Position numbers and translations under genes: made by a program | The notes under the pieces: model-generated | Databases searched by the model: none | Seen by the model: only the letters and a program-made list of their open reading frames with translations | What the model was told of the DNA's origin: nothing | Shown: one piece after another, positions 42,486 to 49,849 of the stretch | How positions within the stretch are numbered: position 1 is the stretch's first letter | Layout: each line of letters opens with the position of its first letter | DNA from: Streptomyces olindensis | GTDB taxonomy: Bacteria > Actinomycetota > Actinomycetes > Streptomycetales > Streptomycetaceae | Direction: 5' to 3' | NCBI GenBank assembly: GCA_000696115.1 | Contig: JJOH01000005.1 | Span: 62,001 to 126,000, forward strand | Length of the DNA stretch: 64,000 nucleotides

Positions 42486-43979
42486 CTAGGCGGCCGTGAC
42501 CTTCTCGGCCGCCGGTGCCTCCTCGGACTCCGTGACCTTCACCGGCTCGGTGCCCGTCGCGCTGTGGCGCGCGGCCCAGTTCTCCAGGGCCGTGCGGCAG
42601 GCGTGGTCGAGGTGGTGCAGGCCCGACAGGTCCAGCTCGACCGGGCGGTCCTGGGGCAGCGCCTCCAGGCTGTCGAGGATCTTCGGCAGCCGCAGGAAGG
42701 TGGCGTTGCCCGCCAGGTACACCTGGATCGGGCCGGCGCCCTTGTCTATGACCTCCAGCTTGACGTGCGAGGCCTCCCAGGCGGTCTTGACGACCGACAG
42801 GGCCAGACCGATGAGCACGCCCTCGAACATGTTCACCGCGACGATCGACACGGCCGTGACGACCAGGATGAGCGCCTCACCCTTGTGCGCCCGCCACAGC
42901 GCCGTGATCTGGCGGAACGGGATCAGCTTCCAGCCCGCGTGCACCAGGATGCCCGCCAGGGCGGGGATCGGGATCAGGGCCAGGGCCCACGGCATCGCGG
43001 CGGCGAACAGCAGCAGCCACACGCCGTGCAGCACTCGGGACGCCTTGGTCTTGGCGCCCGCGCTCACGTTGGCGGAGCTGCGCACGATGACCGCGGTCAT
43101 CGGCAGCGCGCCCAGCAGACCGCACAGGGTGTTGCCCGCGCCCTGGGCGATCATCTCCTTGTTGTACTCGGTGCGCGGACCGTCGTGCAGCCGGTCCACG
43201 GCCGCGGCGCTGAACAGGCTCTCGGCGGAGGCGATCAGCGCGAAGGCGATGATCGTGCCCCAGATGGCCGGGCTGGCCAGCTCGCCGAAGGCGTCGGCGC
43301 CGGGGACCTGGATGACGCCGAGCAGACCCTCCACCTGGACGGTGGCGACGGGCAGGCTGAAGGCGAGCGTGGCGACCGTGGCCAGGACGACCGCGGCGAG
43401 GGCGCCGGGCACGGTCTGGACGGCCTTGGGCATCTTCTTCCACAGCACGATGACGGCGATGGTGCCCGCGCCGATCGCGAGGGAGGTCAGGGCCGTGCTG
43501 TTGCCGAGGGCGTCGGCGAACGCCCCGGGCAGGCCCGCGATCTTGCCGATCCCGGACTCCGGAGCCTTCAGGCCCGCGGCCGCGTAGATCTGCCCGGCGA
43601 TGATCACCAGGCCGATGCCGCAGAGCATGCCCTCGACCACGGACACGGATATCGCCCGGAACCAGCGGCCTATCCCGAGGAAGCCCATGGCGAGCTGGAG
43701 CAGCCCGGCGAACAGCACGATCACGCCGAGCGTGGCCACGCCGAACTCGCTGACGGCCTCGAAGACCAGCACGGTGAGGCCGGCGGCGGGCCCGGAGACC
43801 TGAAGGCTGCTGCCGCGCATCATCCCGGTGACGATGCCGCCGACGATGCCGGTGATGAGACCCAGCTCGGCGGGGACGCCGGAGGCGACCGCCACGCCGA
43901 CGCACAGCGGCACGGCGACCAGGAAGACGACGATCGAGGCGAGGAAGTCCTGCCTCAGGTAGGGGAACTTGGACAGCAT
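42486..43979 (-). CDS. SulP-family anion transporter with STAS domain
   Basis: A 497-residue SLC26/SulP transporter with about 10-12 membrane segments (residues about 10-390; VVFLVAVPLCVGVAVASGVPAELG, LTVLVFEAVSEFG) and a C-terminal STAS domain (RPVELDLSGLHHLDHACRTALENWA). The carbonic anhydrase 14 nt upstream implies bicarbonate as substrate, as in other BicA-like SulP-CA pairs (inference). The ATG at 43979 is chosen because GAGGGGG lies 9 nt upstream; GTG 43985 is only 3 nt from it. Confidence 0.88.
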   Translation of the reverse strand: MLSKFPYLRQDFLASIVVFLVAVPLCVGVAVASGVPAELGLITGIVGGIVTGMMRGSSLQVSGPAAGLTVLVFEAVSEFGVATLGVIVLFAGLLQLAMGFLGIGRWFRAISVSVVEGMLCGIGLVIIAGQIYAAAGLKAPESGIGKIAGLPGAFADALGNSTALTSLAIGAGTIAVIVLWKKMPKAVQTVPGALAAVVLATVATLAFSLPVATVQVEGLLGVIQVPGADAFGELASPAIWGTIIAFALIASAESLFSAAAVDRLHDGPRTEYNKEMIAQGAGNTLCGLLGALPMTAVIVRSSANVSAGAKTKASRVLHGVWLLLFAAAMPWALALIPIPALAGILVHAGWKLIPFRQITALWRAHKGEALILVVTAVSIVAVNMFEGVLIGLALSVVKTAWEASHVKLEVIDKGAGPIQVYLAGNATFLRLPKILDSLEALPQDRPVELDLSGLHHLDHACRTALENWAARHSATGTEPVKVTESEEAPAAEKVTAA

Positions 43980-43993
43980 GGTCACCAGCCCCC

Positions 43994-44575
43994 TCAGAGC
44001 GTCTCGAACGCGTCGGACTCCGCGCGGTGTTCCCGCACGACGCCGGTGTGGACCTCGTAGTACCAGCCGTGCAGCTCGAGTTCACCCGCCTCCAGGCGCT
44101 TTTCGATGCACGGGTAGGAACGCAGTCGCAGCAGCTGCGTCAGCACGTGGTGCTGGACGGCCTCGGCGACCGTCGGGTCGGCCGGGTCGGAGCACTTGGG
44201 CTCGTCCGCCGCGTGCGCGAGCCAGTCGCGGACGGCGGGTACGGCGGTGAGGTCGTCGTGGCGCACCACCGCGCCGACGGCGCCGCAGTGGGAGTGGCCG
44301 CAGACCACGACGTGCTTGACGCCGAGCACCTGCACGGCGTACTCGATCGTGGCCGCCTCGCCGGTGGGGGTGGCGGAGGCGTACGGGGGGACGACGTTGC
44401 CCGCGGTGCGCAGCTCGAAGAGCTCGCCGGGACGGGCGCCCGTGATCAGGGCCGGTACGACCCTGGAGTCGGAGCAGGTGATGAACAGGACGTCGGGGGA
44501 CTGGCCCTCGGCGAGGCGGGCGAACTCCTCAGGGCGCTGTCCGAACATGCGGGCGTTGTCGATGAGGGGTTGCAT
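43994..44575 (-). CDS. Beta-carbonic anhydrase
   Basis: A 193-residue zinc enzyme converting CO2 and bicarbonate. Zinc ligands C34 in FITCSDSRVV (with the D36-R38 dyad), H94 and C97 in VVCGHSHCGAVGAVV are intact. The length is typical of class beta. It is first of a two-gene operon with the SulP transporter; the 14-nt gap and shared strand make cotranscription likely. Likely role: supplying or balancing bicarbonate. Confidence 0.92.
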   Translation of the reverse strand: MQPLIDNARMFGQRPEEFARLAEGQSPDVLFITCSDSRVVPALITGARPGELFELRTAGNVVPPYASATPTGEAATIEYAVQVLGVKHVVVCGHSHCGAVGAVVRHDDLTAVPAVRDWLAHAADEPKCSDPADPTVAEAVQHHVLTQLLRLRSYPCIEKRLEAGELELHGWYYEVHTGVVREHRAESDAFETL

Positions 44576-44654
44576 GAGTGTGGTGACTCCTCCTGGCGCG
44601 CAGTGGGGGCGCGTCGGACGGGCATGACAGAGGTGGGGGGTACTGCTCTGACGC

Positions 44655-45083
44655 TCAGCAGCGGAAGACCTGCAGCGCTGCCGGCGTGTGCGACGCCGAG
44701 GATCTCGACGTGCGTTGGTGCGCGGTGCCGGGTCTGACCGGGTCGTCTGCCGTCGGCTGGATGTGCCTCAGCAGCGGCCGCTCGGGCGCTGAGGGCGCGG
44801 AGTCGGCGGCGTGGAACCGGTCGCGGGTCCGCAGGGGACCGGTCGGGTCCCCGTGGTGACCGGCGCGGCACGTGGCGATCTCGTCGCGCAGTGCCTTGCC
44901 GGAGGACTTCCCGCCGGGGCGCGAGGGCGTGCCGGAGGGCTTGATTCCGGGCTGAGCCTTGGCCTCGGCTTGACTGGGCGTGTGCGCGGATGCGAAGGAT
45001 GCCGTCGGTGCGAAGAACTGAAGGGCGATCAGGACGGCGGCGAGGAGCGAAACCACGGTCCGTGCCGTCGTACCTCGGAACAT
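44655..45083 (-). CDS. Hypothetical secreted small protein
   Basis: A 142-residue protein of unknown family. Signal peptide TVVSLLAAVLIALQFFAPTASFASA, probable cleavage after ASA. The mature part is basic, rich in Ser, Pro, Arg and His, with a conserved-looking central motif (EIATCRAGHHGDPTGPLRTRDR) and a C-terminal Cys. It starts with ATG 45083 after GGGGGG. A 28-bp palindrome lies 35 bp upstream. It lies 79 bp upstream of the carbonic anhydrase start. Confidence 0.6.
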   Translation of the reverse strand: MFRGTTARTVVSLLAAVLIALQFFAPTASFASAHTPSQAEAKAQPGIKPSGTPSRPGGKSSGKALRDEIATCRAGHHGDPTGPLRTRDRFHAADSAPSAPERPLLRHIQPTADDPVRPGTAHQRTSRSSASHTPAALQVFRC

Positions 45084-45117
45084 GCGCCCCCCTTCAGGTG
45101 ATTCACACGTCTAGCGC

Positions 45118-45145
45118 TGACCAACCATTGGTCAATGGCTGGTCA
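45118..45145. promoter_or_regulatory. 28-bp palindrome upstream of secreted protein gene
   Basis: TGACCA-n-CCATTG at the left end mirrors CAATGG-n-TGGTCA at the right, 24 of 28 positions symmetric. It contains TTGACC on the minus strand at a plausible -35 distance from the gene at 44655-45083. TetR-type operators have this size and symmetry. Confidence 0.5.
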
Positions 45146-45153
45146 AGAAACAC

Positions 45154-45185
45154 GTTAACCCTGCAAAGCCGTTTGCAGGGTTAAC
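45154..45185 (-). terminator. Terminator after zapE
   Basis: A perfect 14-bp inverted repeat GTTAACCCTGCAAA (45154-45167) / TTTGCAGGGTTAAC (45172-45185) with loop GCCG, 97 nt past the zapE stop on the minus strand. The AT-containing ends are unusual for this genome. Confidence 0.7.
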
Positions 45186-45281
45186 TTAACGTTTCAAGCT
45201 GAAGAGAGCCTGAAAACCGTAGGCGGGGTGGCTGGAAAAAGCCCTTGCCGTACGGCAGTTGGCACGATATTGGGGTTGTGG

Positions 45282-46379
45282 TTACCGGGCGTTCGCCAGG
45301 TTGCCCGCGTCGCGGGCCAGGGCGGTGAGGCGGGAGATGGCCCGGAAGTACTTCTTGCGGTAGCCGCCGTTCAGCATCTCCTCGCTGAACAGCTGGTCGA
45401 AGGGCAGGCCCGAGGCCATGACGGGCACTTCGCGGTCGTAGAGCCGGTCCGCGAGGACGACGAGCCGCAGCGCCGTCGACTGGTCGGGAACCGGCCGCAC
45501 TCCGGTGAGGCACACCGCCTTGATTCCGTCGGTCAGAGCGCCGTACCGGCTGGGGTGGACCCGGGCCAGGTGCTCCAGGAGGGGCGAGAACGCGTCGAGG
45601 GAGGCGCCCTCGGTGGCGTGCGCCGTCCGGGTCACCTGTTCGTCGGTGTACGGCGGCGGTGCCTCGGGCAGGCCGCGGTGGCGGTAGTCCTCGCCGTCGA
45701 TGCGCAGGGCGCGGAAGTGCGCCGACAGGCCCTGGATCTCGCGCAGGAAGTCGGCCGCGGCGAACCGGCCCTCGCCGAGCTTGCCGGGCAGCGTGTTGGA
45801 GGTGGCGGCGAGCGCGACGCCCGCGTCGACGAGCTTGCCGAGGAGCGTGGAGACCAGGACGGTGTCGCCCGGGTCGTCGAGTTCGAACTCGTCGATGCAC
45901 AGCAGGCGGTGGCCGGACAGGGTCTGCACGGTCTGCTGGAACCCGAGGGCGCCGACCAGGTTGGTCAGCTCCACGAACGTGCCGAACGCCTTGAGCGCGG
46001 GCTCGGCCGGGGTGGCGTGCCAGAGGGAGGCCAGCAGGTGGGTCTTGCCGACGCCGTAGCCGCCGTCGAGGTAGACGCCGCGCGGACCGGAGGGGGTCTT
46101 CCGCGCCGGCCTGCCGAAACCGAACAGCCGCCGCCTGCCCGAGTCGGCCGGCCCGCCGAGCCCCGCCGCGAAGCCCTCCAGGACCTTGACGGCCTCGGTC
46201 TGGCTCGGCTGGTTCGGGTCGGGTATGTACGTGCTGAACCGCACGGAGTCGAACCGCGGCGGCGGCACCATCTCGGCGACCAGCCGGTCCGCGGGGACGT
46301 GCGGCTCACGCGCGCACAGGGAGAGCGGGGCCGCGTCGGTCACGGGGCCGGTACCGGAGGGGGCGGGGGAAGAGGACAC
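45282..46379 (-). CDS. zapE: ZapE/AFG1-like ATPase
   Basis: A 365-residue AAA-type P-loop ATPase of the AFG1/ZapE family. Walker A YLDGGYGVGKTHLLASLW (about 115-130), Walker B HRLLCIDEFELDDPGD, then the family motif VLVSTLLGKLVDAGVALAATSNTLP. ZapE interacts with the Z-ring in E. coli; its role in Streptomyces is not established. The start is GTG 46379. It is divergent from the RibD_C gene with only 37 bp between, and neither start has a clear Shine-Dalgarno. Confidence 0.88.
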   Translation of the reverse strand: MSSSPAPSGTGPVTDAAPLSLCAREPHVPADRLVAEMVPPPRFDSVRFSTYIPDPNQPSQTEAVKVLEGFAAGLGGPADSGRRRLFGFGRPARKTPSGPRGVYLDGGYGVGKTHLLASLWHATPAEPALKAFGTFVELTNLVGALGFQQTVQTLSGHRLLCIDEFELDDPGDTVLVSTLLGKLVDAGVALAATSNTLPGKLGEGRFAAADFLREIQGLSAHFRALRIDGEDYRHRGLPEAPPPYTDEQVTRTAHATEGASLDAFSPLLEHLARVHPSRYGALTDGIKAVCLTGVRPVPDQSTALRLVVLADRLYDREVPVMASGLPFDQLFSEEMLNGGYRKKYFRAISRLTALARDAGNLANAR

Positions 46380-46416
46380 GGTTCACCATGCTACGGCGCG
46401 TGGAACACTGCACGGC

Positions 46417-47223
46417 ATGCGACGTCTGTTCCCTGTGACCGATGAAACAGCAGCTCCGGCCCCGGGCGGCGGGCCCGGTGAGGGCGCCGCGGGGCGGGAG
46501 TGGAGCCTCGCCGAGCTGGCCGCCGCGTACGCCTATCCCGAGCCGGGGTCCGAGGGGCCCGCGCCGTACCTGCGGGCCAACATGGTGTCCACGCTGGACG
46601 GGGCCGCCCAGCACGACGGCCGGTCGCAGCCCATCTCCAGCGCGACCGACATGCGGATCTTCGGCACGCTGCGGGCGCTGGCGGACGTGGTGGTCGTCGG
46701 GGCGGAGACGGTGCGCCAGGAGGGGTACCGGCCGGCCCGCGCGCGTGCCGACTTCGCGGCGCTGCGGGAGGCGGCCGGGCAGACGCCCGCCCCCGCGATC
46801 GCGGTCGTCACCGCCAGCCTGGACCTCGACTTCTCGCTCCCGCTGTTCACCTCGCCCCTGGTGCCCACCCTGATTCTCACGGGCGCCTCGGCCGCCCCCG
46901 ACCGCCTCGCCACCGCCGAGAAGTCGGGCGCGCGGGTGGTGATCGCCGGGGACGGCATCGGCGTGGACCCGGTCCGGGCCGTCCAGGCCCTCGCCGGTCT
47001 CGGCCACACCCGGCTGCTCACCGAGGGCGGCCCGCGGCTGCTGGGCCAGATGGTGGCGGCCGGCGTGCTCGACGAGCTGTGCCTGACCGTCTCCCCGATG
47101 CTCACCGCGGGCGACGCGCAGCGCATCGCCGGGGGGCCCGCCGTCACGGTGCCGCACCGCTTCACGCTGCTGTCGATGCTGGAGGAGGACGGTTTCCTCT
47201 TCACGCGGTACGGGCGGTCCTGA
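46417..47223 (+). CDS. RibD C-terminal (pyrimidine reductase) family protein
   Basis: A 268-residue DHFR-fold reductase related to the 5-amino-6-(5-phosphoribosylamino)uracil reductase of riboflavin synthesis. Motifs: ANMVSTLDGAAQHDGRSQPISSATDMRIFGTLRALADVVVVGAETVRQEGYRP region (substrate/NADPH site) and TRLLTEGGPRLLGQMVAAGVLDELCLTVSPML-like. The N-terminal deaminase domain of full RibD is absent, so it is either a stand-alone reductase or a paralogue with another substrate. The start is ATG 46417; no ribosome site is visible. Confidence 0.82.
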   Translation: MRRLFPVTDETAAPAPGGGPGEGAAGREWSLAELAAAYAYPEPGSEGPAPYLRANMVSTLDGAAQHDGRSQPISSATDMRIFGTLRALADVVVVGAETVRQEGYRPARARADFAALREAAGQTPAPAIAVVTASLDLDFSLPLFTSPLVPTLILTGASAAPDRLATAEKSGARVVIAGDGIGVDPVRAVQALAGLGHTRLLTEGGPRLLGQMVAAGVLDELCLTVSPMLTAGDAQRIAGGPAVTVPHRFTLLSMLEEDGFLFTRYGRS

Positions 47224-47475
47224 CGTACTGAACCGACGACGGCGGGGTACAAGGTGTCGGCGGCGGGGAAGTCCGGCCGGCTGGTACGTCCGGAAACGGG
47301 GGCGATGGCACCGCCGGTCCGTTCATCGGCGGAGTATGCCGTTCCGTTTGGTGTGCGGAAGGCACACTGGATCCGGCTGTACCCGTGCGAACGCGGGGCA
47401 GGATGGTTTCCGCAGGGCCGGCGCGGCCCACGGACGAGTGGGGCCACGAGCCCCCGGGAGCAGAAGGGGCGCCTG

Positions 47476-47949
47476 GTGTTCACAAGCGTATTGATGATCG
47501 AGAAGGCCCTGACGTCCGCCGACGTGGAGTTCGTCACGACCTTGCACGGGGAGGAGCAGGTCTCCTTCCAGGTGCTGCTCCAGCCGCGCGGCGAGCAGGC
47601 GGACCGGCTGCTGCGGGCCATCGACGACGTCGCCCTCGGCGAGCTGGACGAGGCCGTGCGGGAGGGGGAGACGCCGGAGGGGGAGGAGGCCCTGAGCGTG
47701 GGGCAGCGGGCGCTGGAGGTGTCCCTCGCCGCGCTGCGGTCCTCCGGCAGCGAGGCGGAGGGGCGGTTGATCGAGGATCACCCGCTGGACGCGCTGAAGT
47801 CCCTGGTGGAGGAGGTCGGCGCGGACGAGGTCATCGTGCTCACCGACCCTCATTACGTGGAGGAGTTCTTCCACCGGGACTGGGCGTCCCGTGCTCGGCA
47901 CAAGGTGGGGGTGCCGGTGCTGAAGCTGTTCTCGCACAGCAAGGCGTAG
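47476..47949 (+). CDS. Conserved hypothetical protein (157 aa)
   Basis: A 157-residue acidic soluble protein conserved in Streptomyces, sometimes labelled indole-3-glycerol phosphate synthase without basis. It alternates strand and helix (VEFVTTLHGEEQVSFQVLLQPRG; LLRAIDDVALGELDEAV; IVLTDPHYVEEFFHRDWASRARHKVGVPVLKLF), a possible universal-stress-like or ferredoxin-like fold. No catalytic motif of the synthase is present. The start GTG 47476 follows AAGGGG by 6 nt. It lies 81 bp upstream of murC on the same strand; the 252-bp gap before it holds no gene. Confidence 0.7.
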   Translation: MFTSVLMIEKALTSADVEFVTTLHGEEQVSFQVLLQPRGEQADRLLRAIDDVALGELDEAVREGETPEGEEALSVGQRALEVSLAALRSSGSEAEGRLIEDHPLDALKSLVEEVGADEVIVLTDPHYVEEFFHRDWASRARHKVGVPVLKLFSHSKA

Positions 47950-48030
47950 CCGCCGGCGGTGTCACCACCCGTGGGCGCTTCGGCATAGGCTGTGCCGCTG
48001 AACGTTCCGCACACGTACAGGGAGACACGC

Positions 48031-49422
48031 ATGGCACCCGGCCTTCCCACCGCCATGGACCGACCGCACTTCATCGGGATCGGTGGGGCCGGGATGTCGG
48101 GGATCGCGAAGATCCTCGCGCAGCGCGGGGCCGTCGTCGCGGGCAGTGACGCCAAGGAGTCGGCGACGGCCGAGGCGCTGCGGGCGCTGGGCGTGACCGT
48201 GCACATCGGGCACGCCGCGGAGCACCTGGCCGACGACGCCAGCTGCGTGGTCGTGTCGTCGGCGATCCGGCGGGACAACCCCGAGCTGGCCCGCGCGGCC
48301 GAGCTGGGCGTTCCCGTGGTGCACCGGTCGGACGCGCTCGCCGCCCTGATGGAGGGCCTGCGGCCGATCGCGGTCGCCGGTACGCACGGCAAGACGACCA
48401 CGACCTCGATGCTCGCCGTGTCGCTGAGCGAGCTGGGGCTGAAGCCGTCGTACGCCATCGGCGGCGACCTGGACGCGCCCGGCTCCAACGCGCTGCACGG
48501 CGCGGGCGAGATCTTCGTCGCCGAGGCGGACGAGTCGGACCGCAGCTTCCACACGTACGCGCCCGAGGTCGCGATCATCCTCAACGTCGAGCTCGACCAC
48601 CACGCGAACTACGCGTCGATGGAGGAGATCTTCGAGTCGTTCGAGACGTTCGTGGACCGGATCACCGAGGGCGGCACGCTGGTGATCGCCGCCGACCACG
48701 AGGGCGCGCGCGAGCTGACCCGGCGGGTCGCGGGGCGCGGGGTGCGGGTGGTGACGTACGGCGAGTCCGAGGACGCCGCCGTGCGCGTCCTGTCGGTCGT
48801 GCCGCAGGGGCTGAAGAGCGAGGTCACCGTGGTGCTGGAGGGCGAGGAGCTGACCTTCACGGTCTCCGTCCCCGGCCGGCACTACGCGCACAACGCCGTC
48901 GCCGCCCTGGCGGCGGGCGTGGCCCTCGGCGTCCCGGCGGCCGAGCTGGCCCCGGCGCTGGCGGCGTACACGGGCGTGAAGCGGCGGCTCCAGCTGACGG
49001 GCGAGGCCGCGGGCGTGCAGGTCGTCGACTCCTACGCGCACCACCCCACCGAGATGACCGCCGACCTGGAAGCCATGCGCGCCGCGGTGGGCGAGGCCCG
49101 GATCCTGGTCGTCTTCCAGCCGCACCTGTTCTCCCGGACGCAGGAGCTGGGCAAGGAGATGGGCCGGTCCCTGGCCCTGGCGGACGCCTCCGTCGTGCTG
49201 GACATCTACCCGGCGCGCGAGGACCCGATCCCGGGTGTGACCAGCGAGCTGATCATCGAGGCGGCCAGGGCGGCGGGCGCGGACGTGACGCCGGTGCACG
49301 ACAAGGCGGACGTCCCCGCGGTGGTCGCGGGAATGGCGAAGCCGGGGGATCTCGTTCTCACGATGGGAGCGGGCGACGTCACCGACCTCGGCCCGCGGAT
49401 CCTGGACCGTCTGTCGAACTGA
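48031..49422 (+). CDS. murC: UDP-N-acetylmuramate--L-alanine ligase
   Basis: A 463-residue Mur ligase adding L-Ala to UDP-MurNAc in peptidoglycan synthesis. N-terminal Rossmann motif HFIGIGGAGMSGIAKIL, central ATP loop VAGTHGKTTTTSMLA, Lys/Glu site VAEADESDRSF, LDHHANY, and C-terminal domain VVDSYAHHPTEM and VFQPHLFSRTQEL. All key residues are present. The start is ATG 48031, 6 nt after GGGAG. Followed 14 nt later by msrB in the same transcript. Confidence 0.95.
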   Translation: MAPGLPTAMDRPHFIGIGGAGMSGIAKILAQRGAVVAGSDAKESATAEALRALGVTVHIGHAAEHLADDASCVVVSSAIRRDNPELARAAELGVPVVHRSDALAALMEGLRPIAVAGTHGKTTTTSMLAVSLSELGLKPSYAIGGDLDAPGSNALHGAGEIFVAEADESDRSFHTYAPEVAIILNVELDHHANYASMEEIFESFETFVDRITEGGTLVIAADHEGARELTRRVAGRGVRVVTYGESEDAAVRVLSVVPQGLKSEVTVVLEGEELTFTVSVPGRHYAHNAVAALAAGVALGVPAAELAPALAAYTGVKRRLQLTGEAAGVQVVDSYAHHPTEMTADLEAMRAAVGEARILVVFQPHLFSRTQELGKEMGRSLALADASVVLDIYPAREDPIPGVTSELIIEAARAAGADVTPVHDKADVPAVVAGMAKPGDLVLTMGAGDVTDLGPRILDRLSN

Positions 49423-49436
49423 GGGGCTGGAGGCTC

Positions 49437-49841
49437 ATGCCGTACGACGTGGAGAAGCCGGACGAGCAGTGGCGCGCGGAGCTGACCCCGGGCGAGTACG
49501 CCGTCCTGCGGCAGGCGGCCACCGAGCCCGCCTTCACCGGTGAGTACACCGACACCAAGACCCAGGGGGTCTACTCCTGCCGCGCCTGCGGCGCGGAGCT
49601 GTTCACCTCGGACACCAAGTTCGAGTCGCACTGCGGCTGGCCGTCCTTCTTCGACCCCAAGGACTCCGACGCGGTGGAACTCATCGAGGACCGGTCGCAC
49701 GGCATGGTCCGCACCGAGGTGCGGTGCGCGCGGTGCGGCTCGCACCTCGGGCACGTGTTCGCGGGCGAGGGGTATCCGACGCCCACGGACCAGCGGTACT
49801 GCATCAACAGCATCGCACTGCGCCTGACGCCCGAGGGCTGA
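49437..49841 (+). CDS. msrB: Peptide-methionine (R)-S-oxide reductase
   Basis: A 134-residue MsrB. Two zinc CxxC pairs (YSCRACGAEL and RCARCGSHLGH), catalytic Cys in QRYCINSIAL (about 119), substrate residues HCGWPSFFD. It reduces methionine-R-sulfoxide in proteins. The gene is translated from ATG 49437 with GGAGG upstream and is coupled to murC by a 14-nt gap. Confidence 0.95.
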   Translation: MPYDVEKPDEQWRAELTPGEYAVLRQAATEPAFTGEYTDTKTQGVYSCRACGAELFTSDTKFESHCGWPSFFDPKDSDAVELIEDRSHGMVRTEVRCARCGSHLGHVFAGEGYPTPTDQRYCINSIALRLTPEG

Positions 49842-49849
49842 GGCGGCGC

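Noticed and set aside
47476..47949. Indole-3-glycerol phosphate synthase
   Set aside because: At 157 residues it is too short for the TIM barrel and lacks the family's catalytic Lys/Glu motifs.
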